The notes beneath the pieces are model-generated. The model did no database searches and was not told the DNA's origin. It was given only the letters and a program-made list of their open reading frames with translations. Shown here piece after piece: positions 45,174 to 52,183 of a stretch of 64,000 nucleotides of DNA (position 1 is the first letter of the stretch; every line of letters begins with the position of its first letter). The stretch is from Rhodoluna sp. (lineage in GTDB: Bacteria; Actinomycetota; Actinomycetes; Actinomycetales; Microbacteriaceae), in assembly GCF_024641065.1 (NCBI RefSeq), contig NZ_JAHEDV010000002.1, positions 1 to 64,000 of the forward strand. Direction: 5' to 3'. Both the position numbers and the translations under genes were made by a program.

Positions 45174-45885
45174 TTTCGATCAACCCGTTTAGGTCACGCT
45201 GAGTCTTGGTTTCGTCAACGATTAGGCCGTCGCGAATGATCAAGATGCGGTCGGCCCAGGCTGCATTCTTTGCATCGTGGGTTACCAGAATGCCGCCGGC
45301 ACCTGCATCAATTCGTGAACGAAGCGCACGGATAACCGCCTCGCCAGTTCGGCTATCGAGAGCACCGGTTGGCTCGTCAGCCAGAATCACTTTGCGCGGG
45401 CCAACGATGCTACGGGCAATCGCAACGCGCTGGCGCTGACCACCTGAGATTTCATCTGGAAAGCGCTTTGCCAATTCTTCAATGCCCATGGTCTTCAGTG
45501 CTTCTAGCGCCGCAGTTCTAGCCTTTGAGCGCTTTTCACCGTCTAGTTCTAGCGGGAGTGCCACGTTCTCAATCACACTGAGCGCCGGAATCAAGTTGAA
45601 GTCTTGAAAGACGTATCCGAGGGTTTGGCGACGTAGGCGGGCAATCACGGTTGGGCTGCTCGCGAATAGTTCAAAACCGGCAACCATTGCTGAACCTTGG
45701 GTTGGTTTCTCGAGACCCCCGGCGATTGAAAGCAAGGTTGACTTGCCAGAGCCAGATGCGCCCATGATGGCAACAAGCTCGCCCTCGCTCACCTGAAGGT
45801 CTACGCCTTTGAGGGCTTCAACGGCAGTGTCGCCTGACCCATAGGTTTTTCTGATTCCACTCAGGTTGATGAGAATTTCTGACAT
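45166..45885 (-). CDS. ABC transporter ATP-binding protein, LolD/MacB type
   Basis: 239-residue ATPase for the adjacent permease. Walker A MGASGSGKSTLLS, Q-loop FQDFNLIP, signature SGGQRQRVAIARS, Walker B VILADEPTGALD and the switch His in LVTHDAKNAAW. Located between the PadR regulator (14 bases upstream) and the permease, forming a padR-ATPase-permease operon. Confidence 0.94.
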   Translation of the reverse strand: MSEILINLSGIRKTYGSGDTAVEALKGVDLQVSEGELVAIMGASGSGKSTLLSIAGGLEKPTQGSAMVAGFELFASSPTVIARLRRQTLGYVFQDFNLIPALSVIENVALPLELDGEKRSKARTAALEALKTMGIEELAKRFPDEISGGQRQRVAIARSIVGPRKVILADEPTGALDSRTGEAVIRALRSRIDAGAGGILVTHDAKNAAWADRILIIRDGLIVDETKTQRDLNGLIENA

Positions 45886-45899
45886 TTTGTTGCCCCCTA

Positions 45900-46493
45900 C
45901 TATTTGATTTTGGCCGGACGACCGCGACGGGCCAGATTTCGTTGAATACTGATTTGAGTCTCAAGGCCTCGAGCTGCGCTCTTGCTTAGCAGCCCCTCGA
46001 CGTGATCTAGCCAGCGAAGCTCGGCCTCTGCGCTAAAGACTTGCGAATCAATAACCAAGATCCAGGCCAGGTCGCTGGCTTGGCTTTCATCTGAGTTTTT
46101 CTTTGCAGTTGTTAGCAACTGAAGATTCTGAAGCGCAGCTAAACGTTGAACGCTCAAGATTCTTTCAACGTCAACCCCTGGCAAGGTCACAGCCAGCGCA
46201 AGTTTCATGGCAAGTTCATCGCGATTTTGCTGGGTTCGTTCTACCGGGCTAGTTAGCCAGCGAGCGGCCTCGATGCGGCCGTTAGCAGTGATCGAATAGC
46301 GAATCTGCCCGTCGGCGTTGACATCGCTTGCTGAAACCAAGCCATCGCGCTCGAGACGCTCGAGGGTCGAATAGATCTGCCCAACGTTGATAGGCCAGGT
46401 GTCGCCCGTGCGACTTTCAAGTTCGTGGCGCAATTGATAGCCGTGGCAATCGCCAAGGTTCAAAATCGCAAGCAAGCTGTGTTTTACGCTCAT
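45900..46493 (-). CDS. PadR-family transcriptional regulator
   Basis: 197-residue regulator. The N-terminal winged helix begins MSVKHSLLAILNLGDCHGYQ and includes VGQIYSTLERLERDGLVSA, the PadR signature. The C-terminal helical dimerisation domain follows from about residue 90. ATG 46493 is used; 12 further codons upstream would overlap the operator. It probably represses the downstream ABC exporter and itself through the inverted repeat at 46501-46525, losing DNA binding when a ligand, possibly the export substrate, binds. Confidence 0.88.
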   Translation of the reverse strand: MSVKHSLLAILNLGDCHGYQLRHELESRTGDTWPINVGQIYSTLERLERDGLVSASDVNADGQIRYSITANGRIEAARWLTSPVERTQQNRDELAMKLALAVTLPGVDVERILSVQRLAALQNLQLLTTAKKNSDESQASDLAWILVIDSQVFSAEAELRWLDHVEGLLSKSAARGLETQISIQRNLARRGRPAKIK

Positions 46494-46500
46494 GTTGCAA

Positions 46501-46525
46501 TTAATACATACCCAGTAAGTATTAA
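46501..46525. promoter_or_regulatory. Probable PadR operator
   Basis: Inverted repeat TTAATACATAC-CCA-GTAAGTATTAA, with arms matching at 10 of 11 positions. It ends 7 bases before the padR start codon and would overlap its -10/start region. Confidence 0.65.
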
Positions 46526-46532
46526 GCAAATC

Positions 46533-46548
46533 CGCCGATTAATCGGCG
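46533..46548. repeat. Perfect 16-base palindrome upstream of padR
   Basis: CGCCGATTAATCGGCG reads the same on both strands. It lies 7 bases beyond the PadR inverted repeat and 16 bases from the small ORF stop. It could be a second operator or, as RNA, a short hairpin after the glutaredoxin transcript. Confidence 0.6.
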
Positions 46549-46564
46549 AGTTGAACTGCTGAAA

Positions 46565-46681
46565 TTAGATGAATTTAGAAATCACTTCTTTGGCTTTCGC
46601 AGCCCACGGATACCTGCGGCCCAAGATTGAGAGCAGAATCATCAAAATCGGAAACCAAAACTTCTTCAGAAACCAACGCAT
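46565..46681 (-). CDS. Possible 38-residue cationic membrane peptide
   Basis: ATG at 46681 to TAA at 46565. The start has AGGGGA 5 bases upstream and lies 8 bases after the glutaredoxin-like gene stop, so it would be the second gene of that transcript. The product starts MRWFLKKFWFPILMILLSIL, then has a basic amphipathic part ending in KEVISKFI: a single hydrophobic segment with Lys/Arg on both sides. No family recognised; short ORFs can arise by chance. Confidence 0.45.
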   Translation of the reverse strand: MRWFLKKFWFPILMILLSILGRRYPWAAKAKEVISKFI

Positions 46682-46689
46682 TTAATCCC

Positions 46690-46995
46690 CTAGCTCACAC
46701 AACGGTTGTTTTTTAGAAATCTTGGGCGCGAGATCGAAGCATCCAGGGCCTTAGCCAAGCGAGCTTTATCGATGCGCCAGTAGTTGTGAACTTTGCCATC
46801 AATTAGCAGCACCGGAATTTCTTCGAAGTACTTGAGCTGCAGGGACTCGTCATCCAAGATGTTTTTTTCAATCAAATTGATGACCGCCGCCGGGTTCGCA
46901 GCCCGAAAATCGTTGAGCACCTCTTGAATTGCGGCACGGGCGTCATCGCACAGATGACAGCCAGGCTTGCCCAAAAGAGTCAGTTCAATGTTCAC
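46690..46995 (-). CDS. Glutaredoxin-like thioredoxin-fold protein
   Basis: 101-residue small redox protein of the glutaredoxin-like (DUF836-type) family. The CxxC site is in LLGKPGCHLCDDARAAI and the cis-Pro in FEEIPVLLIDG. The start is a GTG with a TAGGCT -10 ending 6 bases upstream. Divergent from the HAD phosphatase gene across 51 bases. Redox partner unknown. Confidence 0.85.
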   Translation of the reverse strand: MNIELTLLGKPGCHLCDDARAAIQEVLNDFRAANPAAVINLIEKNILDDESLQLKYFEEIPVLLIDGKVHNYWRIDKARLAKALDASISRPRFLKNNRCVS

Positions 46996-47001
46996 CCTTT
47001 T

Positions 47002-47007
47002 AGCCTA
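47002..47007 (-). promoter_or_regulatory. -10 element of the glutaredoxin-like gene, leaderless type
   Basis: TAGGCT ends 6 bases before the GTG at 46995. Confidence 0.5.
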
Positions 47008-47034
47008 TGGCAGGGCCTTGAACCCGCTGGCAAC

Positions 47035-47040
47035 TACACT
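47035..47040 (+). promoter_or_regulatory. -10 element of the HAD phosphatase gene, leaderless type
   Basis: TACACT ends 6 bases before the GTG at 47047. Confidence 0.5.
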
Positions 47041-47046
47041 TAAACC

Positions 47047-47760
47047 GTGCCCAAAACCCCAAATGATTTGCCAAAGATCGAAGCCGCGTTCTTTGACGTT
47101 GACAACACCATTTTGCGAGGTTCGAGCAGTTTTCTTTTTGGCAAAGCTGCCTTCAAAAAGGGCTTCTTTAACCGCACCGATTTTTGGCGATTCGCTTGGC
47201 AGCAGGCCCGCTTTATTGCCCGCGGTGAGACCCTAAACACCGTGGATGAAATTCGCGATCGTGCGCTTGGTTTGATCGAGGGCCACAAGGCAAATGAGCT
47301 AGCGGCCTTGACCGACGAAGTTTATGAAAACTACATCGCCCCGAAGCTTTGGCCAGAGACCGTGCGCCTTGCACGTGAACACATTGCTGCTGGCCGCGAG
47401 GTTTGGTTGGTTACCGCTACACCCAAAGAAATTGCCGACGTTATTGCTCACCGCTTGGGCCTAACTGGCGGCCTTGGCACCCTGGTTGAGCGCAAAGACG
47501 GAATTTTGACCGGCAAGTTGGTTGGCGAAACCCTTCACGGCAAGCACAAGCGCAAGGCCATCAAGGCTTTGGCCAAAGAGCGCAACATTAGCCTGAAGCG
47601 TTCTTATGCATACAGCGACAGCGTGAATGATTTGCCACTGCTAACCGCAGTTGGTCACGCGATCGCGGTGAACCCCGATGCAGCTCTCAAGCGCTATGCC
47701 ACCGCGGCCGAGTGGCCGATTCTAGATTTCAAAAAGCGCGAACTGCGAGCCAACAAATAA
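47047..47760 (+). CDS. HAD-IB family phosphatase (SerB-like)
   Basis: 237-residue haloacid-dehalogenase hydrolase. Motif I is FFDVDNTILRG with the nucleophile Asp, motif II WLVTATP, the Lys in the HGKHKRKAIK segment and motif IV YAYSDSVNDLPLL. It belongs to subfamily IB, which includes phosphoserine phosphatase and lysophosphatidate phosphatases; the actinobacterial members are often annotated SerB2-like but the substrate is not certain. Leaderless GTG start. A hairpin terminator follows. Confidence 0.87.
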   Translation: MPKTPNDLPKIEAAFFDVDNTILRGSSSFLFGKAAFKKGFFNRTDFWRFAWQQARFIARGETLNTVDEIRDRALGLIEGHKANELAALTDEVYENYIAPKLWPETVRLAREHIAAGREVWLVTATPKEIADVIAHRLGLTGGLGTLVERKDGILTGKLVGETLHGKHKRKAIKALAKERNISLKRSYAYSDSVNDLPLLTAVGHAIAVNPDAALKRYATAAEWPILDFKKRELRANK

Positions 47761-47775
47761 TCCTGGTTAAACAAG

Positions 47776-47807
47776 AAACCCGTCAAGATGACTTGACGGG
47801 ATTTTTG
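47776..47807 (+). terminator. Intrinsic terminator after the HAD phosphatase gene
   Basis: CCCGTCAAG pairs perfectly with CTTGACGGG around ATGA, followed by ATTTTTG. It lies 22 bases from the bS22 stop and may serve both strands. Confidence 0.9.
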
Positions 47808-47829
47808 TTGAGTAAGCCGGTTTAGCGAC

Positions 47830-47928
47830 TTACTTCTTATTGCGACGCTGGTGGCGAGTCTTGCGAAGCAACTTGCGGTGCTTCTTCTTAGACATACGCT
47901 TGCGGCGCTTCTTAATTACTGAACCCAT
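47830..47928 (-). CDS. Small ribosomal subunit protein bS22 (AURKAIP1/COX24-domain mini-protein)
   Basis: 32-residue, extremely basic protein starting [20 protein letters not shown] and ending RRNKK; only two residues, both serines, and a few hydrophobics break the Lys/Arg pattern. It matches the actinobacterial mini-protein found in the mycobacterial 30S subunit near the decoding centre (bS22). The ATG at 47928 follows GAGGTCCCT, a weak ribosome-binding site. Easily missed because of its length. Confidence 0.9.
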   Translation of the reverse strand: MGSVIKKRRKRMSKKKHRKLLRKTRHQRRNKK

Positions 47929-48090
47929 AGGGACCTCACAGTTTTTGGATGCTTATCTGCCAGATCGGCAACAAGCAAAACGATTTCTCTATTCTAGCCC
48001 AGTGAATTCACCTTTGGTTGCCCGAGCGCTAACTCGGTGCAATTTATACTTGGCATAATTCGCGCCAATTCAGCTAAAGGAATCTGCCCC

Positions 48091-48774
48091 TTGAAAATTA
48101 ACGCAACCGTGCAAAAACTAATTGCTGAACTTCTCGGCACCACGTTGATTGCCATCTCGTTCACCGCTGCAGTTGCAAGCACCAAGGCAGTGCCGCAATT
48201 TGCAATCGGCATCACCGTGGCTCTGGCAATTCTGGTAACCGTAAACATCAGTGGCGCTCACTTGAACCCTCTGATCTCGCTTTATTTCTTCTCTAAAAAG
48301 ACCCTCACCGGCGCATTGTTCGCCGGATTCATTGGTGCTCAGGTCATTGGCGCAGTTTGCGGTGCAGTCATCGGTCGCGCAATGTGGGGCGCCGCCCTTT
48401 CATTGCCTGAGGTCGGAACCGTTCCGGAGTTTCCACTGCTAATCAGCGAGTGGGTTTTCACCGGCGGCCTAATCTTCTTGGTCGGTTACTTGATTTTTCA
48501 GAAGCGAGCGCAGCTTTTAGGCATTGTTATTCCGGTTTGGGTAATTGCTGGCATCGGCTTCACGCCAACAGGCGCGCAAGGTAACCCTGCAGTTTCGATC
48601 GCCCTGATGTTCGCTGGCGAACAAGACCTTCAGACAGTGGCATGGTTTGTGGTTGCCCAGGCAGCAGGCATGCTTACCGGGCTCATCGGCCTTGCTGTTT
48701 TCACGGCCAAGCCTTCAAAGCCAGCCAAGAAGGTTGCGGCGGCTAAGGCCAGCAATCGTACAAAAAAGGCATAA
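48091..48774 (+). CDS. MIP-family channel (aquaporin/glycerol facilitator) with Lys-rich tail
   Basis: 227-residue channel with six predicted spans. The two pore loops are SGAHLNPLISL (NPL instead of the first NPA) and AQGNPAVSIAL (intact NPA). The C-terminus is a basic tail rich in Lys, Ala and Pro (KPSKPAKKVAAAK). TTG 48091 is chosen, with AAAGGA 10 bases upstream and MKINATVQKLIAELLGT matching family starts; the open frame extends 18 codons further. Water, glycerol or another small neutral solute is the likely substrate. Confidence 0.85.
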   Translation: MKINATVQKLIAELLGTTLIAISFTAAVASTKAVPQFAIGITVALAILVTVNISGAHLNPLISLYFFSKKTLTGALFAGFIGAQVIGAVCGAVIGRAMWGAALSLPEVGTVPEFPLLISEWVFTGGLIFLVGYLIFQKRAQLLGIVIPVWVIAGIGFTPTGAQGNPAVSIALMFAGEQDLQTVAWFVVAQAAGMLTGLIGLAVFTAKPSKPAKKVAAAKASNRTKKA

Positions 48775-48806
48775 TTCGGGAATAAAGTTTGCCTGTTGCC
48801 CTGTTC

Positions 48807-48838
48807 TTTCTAGAAGATTTAGGCCATACTTTCTAGAA
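48807..48838. promoter_or_regulatory. Twin TTTCTAGAA motifs before the tetR-type gene
   Basis: TTTCTAGAA occurs at 48807-48815 and 48830-48838, centres 23 bases apart, each with the palindromic core TTCTAGAA. The outer flanks CCCTGTT and AATAGGG extend the symmetry. A plausible operator pair for the TetR protein. Confidence 0.5.
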
Positions 48839-48857
48839 AATAGGGAACGAGGGGCAA

Positions 48858-49514
48858 ATGCCGTCGAACAACAAAGCAGTGCCGCAGCCGAAGCAGGTTC
48901 GCGCAGTAGACACAATTGCGCTTGTAATCTCTGAGGCTGACAAAGCTCTGAAGGCTGGCGGCGAGGCGTCAGTGCGCATTCAAGAAATCTCTAAAGCCGC
49001 CCGAGTGTCAATCGGTTCGATTTATCACCACTTTGGCGATCGCGATGGCCTGATTCGTGCAACTTATGTTCATAACTTCACCGAGACCGTGCGCGAAGAC
49101 ATTTGTCGCGTAACCGCATGGATTGAAAACATGCACTCGACCAAAGAGCTTGCCGAGCACTATGACGAGATGCTCACCTTTTTGACTTCTCACTACGAGC
49201 GCCTGCCGGCTAGCGAACGGGCAGCAATTGTCGGAAACACCATTGGTCGCCCGGCTCTTCGCCAAGCCCTAGCCGAGGCTCAGAGCGAGCTAACCGACGG
49301 CGTGACTCGAGTGATGACTCTTTTGAAAGAGCGTAAAATGCTGCGTGAACATGTTGTTCCCCGCGCCGCTGCTGTGATGGTTTTGGGAATGCTTCACGGC
49401 AAGATCATTGCCGAGCTCGACACTAATCCGGTAAGCGAGCAAGACTGGAACCAGACCATGCTCACCTGTTTTGGTGGACTATTTACCCGCAGCAAGGTCG
49501 CGAGCGCGAGCTAA
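48858..49514 (+). CDS. TetR-family transcriptional regulator
   Basis: 218-residue regulator. The N-terminal helix-turn-helix (about residues 15-65) includes RIQEISKAARVSIGSIYHHF and GDRDGLIRATY, the TetR signature. The C-terminal ligand domain is unassigned. GAGGGG lies 7 bases before the ATG. The target may be itself or the upstream aquaporin-like gene 83 bases away. The last 36 bases overlap the convergent proC. Confidence 0.87.
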   Translation: MPSNNKAVPQPKQVRAVDTIALVISEADKALKAGGEASVRIQEISKAARVSIGSIYHHFGDRDGLIRATYVHNFTETVREDICRVTAWIENMHSTKELAEHYDEMLTFLTSHYERLPASERAAIVGNTIGRPALRQALAEAQSELTDGVTRVMTLLKERKMLREHVVPRAAAVMVLGMLHGKIIAELDTNPVSEQDWNQTMLTCFGGLFTRSKVASAS

Positions 49515-50309
49515 AGCTGCGTCGGTGGCTTCAACAAACATCTGAGTTAAGTCTGTCTGCTCGATTCGAGCAATTGCTCGTTCAGTTGTGCCGTTCGGGC
49601 TAGTGACTTGCTTTCGCAATTCAGCTGGCGATTTTGGTGAACTTGCCACCAGCTCGGCTGCACCCAAGAAGGTTTCATTCACAAGTAGCGCTGCCTCAGA
49701 GTCGCTAAACCCTTGATGCTTGGCGGCTTCAGTGAGTTTTTCAATGAGGTAGAAAACATATGCCGGGCCAGAGCCAGAGATCGTTGTCAAGGCGTCAATG
49801 CGACTTTCTTCAACCACCAACACTTTGCCAACAGTCTCAAATAATTCTTTGGTGGTGTCGATAGCCCATTCGGTAGCGCGCTCTCCGGCGGCGATTCCGG
49901 TCATTCCGCGACCAATTAGGGCAGGGGTGTTAGGCATTGCTCGAACCACGCCTACGTCTTCAGGCAAGACTGCCTCCATCGATGCGGTGGTAACGCCAGC
50001 TGCAACACTAATAACCAATGCGTTGTCGTTCAAAGTATCGGCAACGTCGGCAAGAACCTCAACCACCTGGGCTGGCTTTACTCCAACCAAGACCACGTTT
50101 GCACCTGCAACCGCCATTTGGTTTGCATCTTCGCCGTTCTCCATCGCGAAGCTCAAGACACCAAGTTCGTCGGTCAAGCGATCGGCGCTTTCGGCGCTCT
50201 TGGTAGTAACCGAAATTTGGTTTGGGTCGAAGCCCGACTTCAGCAGGCCAGCCAGAATTGCCCCGCCCATTGAGCCGGTGCCAAGAATTGCGATGCGCTT
50301 GATATTCAC
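49479..50309 (-). CDS. proC: Pyrroline-5-carboxylate reductase ProC
   Basis: 276-residue enzyme for the last step of proline synthesis. The NAD(P)-binding site is AILGTGSMGGAILAGLL; VRAMPNTPALIGRGMTGIA and SGSGPAYVFYLIEKLTEAA are family signatures, with TSPNGTTERAI near the C-terminus. Two GTG codons are adjacent in frame; GTG 50309 is preferred because TAAACT ends 6 bases upstream of it (only 3 from GTG 50312). Confidence 0.95.
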   Translation of the reverse strand: MNIKRIAILGTGSMGGAILAGLLKSGFDPNQISVTTKSAESADRLTDELGVLSFAMENGEDANQMAVAGANVVLVGVKPAQVVEVLADVADTLNDNALVISVAAGVTTASMEAVLPEDVGVVRAMPNTPALIGRGMTGIAAGERATEWAIDTTKELFETVGKVLVVEESRIDALTTISGSGPAYVFYLIEKLTEAAKHQGFSDSEAALLVNETFLGAAELVASSPKSPAELRKQVTSPNGTTERAIARIEQTDLTQMFVEATDAALARARDLAAGK

Positions 50310-50315
50310 CACTTC

Positions 50316-50321
50316 AGTTTA
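50316..50321 (-). promoter_or_regulatory. -10 element of proC, leaderless type
   Basis: TAAACT ends 6 bases before GTG 50309. Confidence 0.45.
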
Positions 50322-50348
50322 GGCGAGGCCACTGTCATAGAGCCTTGG

Positions 50349-50354
50349 TAGTTT
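50349..50354 (+). promoter_or_regulatory. -10 element of radA, leaderless type
   Basis: TAGTTT ends 6 bases before the radA ATG. Confidence 0.4.
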
Positions 50355-50360
50355 TATTGC

Positions 50361-51695
50361 ATGGCTGTCGCAAAGAACACTTTCACCTGCACCGAGTGTG
50401 GCTGGACCACCGCTAAATGGGTTGGTCGCTGCGGTGAATGCCAAGCGTGGGACACAATGCAAGAAGGCAAAGCCGGTGGCGGCCGAGGGCTAGGAACCGT
50501 GCGCAATGTTCGGGCAGTTTCGATCGTTGGATCATCGGCAGCTAAACCCATCACAGATGTTTCTACCGAGCGAGTAACCGCTTGGTCGACTCAGGTTGGC
50601 GAGTTTGACCGTGTATTGGGTGGCGGCCTTGTGCCTGGTGCCGTTATTTTGCTTTCGGGTGAGCCGGGTGTTGGCAAGAGCACTTTGTTGCTCGAAGTTG
50701 CCGCCAATACTGCCAAGTCAAGCAAGCGTGTGCTCTATGTTTCGGGTGAAGAATCGGTGGGCCAAATTCGTCTGCGAGCTGAGCGCACTGGCGCGATGAG
50801 CGACAACCTTTTTATAGCCTCAGAGACTGACCTATCTACCGTTCTCGGTCAAATCGACGCAATCAACCCAGAGTTGTTGGTCGTTGACTCTGTGCAAACC
50901 ATTGCAGCGGCCGAAATAGATGGTGCCGCCGGAATGCCATCTCAGATTCGCGAAGTTGCGGCGAACCTGATTCGAGTTGCCAAAGAACGGGCATTGCCAG
51001 TAATTCTGGTGGGTCACGTTACGAAAGACGGAAACATCGCCGGCCCCCGCGCACTTGAACACCTGGTGGATGTGGTTTGCCATTTTGAGGGAGATCGCCA
51101 GACTTCACTCAGGTTTGTTCGCTCTATGAAGAATCGCTTTGGCCCAACCGATGAGGTCGGCTGTTTTGAAATGACTGGCGACGGCATCAACGAAGTTGAA
51201 GACCCGAGCGCAATGTTTCTATCTCGCGGCGACGCACCAGTCTCGGGAACCTGCGTGACAGTCACCGTTGAAGGCAAAAGACCCCTGATTGCTGAGGTTC
51301 AGGCGCTTGTGGTAAAGAGCTCGACGCCTCAGCCTAGGCGCGTGACCAACGGTGTTGATTCAGCTCGTGTAGCCATGCTTTTGGCCGTTCTTGAGCGCCG
51401 AGCTGGCCTTAGAGTCAGCGACATGGATGTCTATGTTTCCACCGTTGGCGGCGTGCGGCTAACTGAACCAGCGTCAGATTTAGCGATTGCTTTGGCAATC
51501 TCATCTGCAGTGCAAGACAAGCCAATCGCCCACAACCTGGTTGCCTTTGGCGAGATCTCACTTGCCGGCGAGATTCGCAAAGTGTCGAATGCCAAAATTC
51601 GTGCCAATGAAGCAACTCGTCTTGGCTTTATTCGCTCTGTCGACTCAGGTGTGGGCGATTTAAAGGCTGCGCTTAGCCTTGGTTTGAACTGGTAG
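50361..51695 (+). CDS. radA: DNA repair protein RadA
   Basis: 444-residue RecA-like branch-migration helicase used in recombinational repair. An N-terminal zinc finger uses Cys10, Cys13, Cys24 and Cys27. Walker A is LSGEPGVGKSTLLLE, the RadA-specific KNRFG is in RSMKNRFGPTDE, and the C-terminal third is the Lon-like domain (SDMDVYVSTVGGVRLTEPAS). The length is normal. The end overlaps a convergent membrane-protein gene by 23 bases. Divergent from proC across about 50 bases. Confidence 0.95.
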   Translation: MAVAKNTFTCTECGWTTAKWVGRCGECQAWDTMQEGKAGGGRGLGTVRNVRAVSIVGSSAAKPITDVSTERVTAWSTQVGEFDRVLGGGLVPGAVILLSGEPGVGKSTLLLEVAANTAKSSKRVLYVSGEESVGQIRLRAERTGAMSDNLFIASETDLSTVLGQIDAINPELLVVDSVQTIAAAEIDGAAGMPSQIREVAANLIRVAKERALPVILVGHVTKDGNIAGPRALEHLVDVVCHFEGDRQTSLRFVRSMKNRFGPTDEVGCFEMTGDGINEVEDPSAMFLSRGDAPVSGTCVTVTVEGKRPLIAEVQALVVKSSTPQPRRVTNGVDSARVAMLLAVLERRAGLRVSDMDVYVSTVGGVRLTEPASDLAIALAISSAVQDKPIAHNLVAFGEISLAGEIRKVSNAKIRANEATRLGFIRSVDSGVGDLKAALSLGLNW

Positions 51696-52098
51696 CTCTT
51701 CTGGCTGCTCGCCAAACGCTGAACAGAATCGCCGGAGCAATGATGTCGGTGAACAAGAAGAACGGTTCTTGCACCAGGTAGGTAAGGAACGGGTTTCCTG
51801 ATAGCGCTAGCAGGGTTGCGTGCAGCACGATTAGCGATGCAGGCCATGCCAATGCGAAGACCAAAAAACCACGCTTGGCGTCGGCGATGTTTGCACCTGC
51901 GATCAGCATGGTTGGAGCAACGATGCCAGTGCAGATCCAGCCAATTAGTGAAACCATTTGCAATGCGCCAACTGCTGGCAGTGGGTTTTCAAATGGGTTG
52001 TAGAAAAAGAACTCCGGGTATGAAGCCAGAGTCAGCATGTAGAAAACAAGCAAGAGTGTGCCGGTTGATTTGTTGTCGCGTTTTTGAATCACAGTCAT
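51673..52098 (-). CDS. Small four-span membrane protein, unknown
   Basis: 141 residues with about four hydrophobic segments (about 15-35, 45-65, 75-98, 112-130) and short loops. No family recognised. The ATG follows GAAAGAA, a weak ribosome-binding site. It lies downstream of the collagen-like gene on the same strand with an 85-base gap, and overlaps the radA end by 23 bases on the other strand. Confidence 0.65.
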   Translation of the reverse strand: MTVIQKRDNKSTGTLLLVFYMLTLASYPEFFFYNPFENPLPAVGALQMVSLIGWICTGIVAPTMLIAGANIADAKRGFLVFALAWPASLIVLHATLLALSGNPFLTYLVQEPFFLFTDIIAPAILFSVWRAARRATSSNQG

Positions 52099-52183
52099 TC
52101 TTTTCTTTCAGATATAAACGAATCGCTAGCCGGTCAGGGGGAACAAGACCGGCTAGCGATTCAGCTTTTTAGTGACTACTCAA

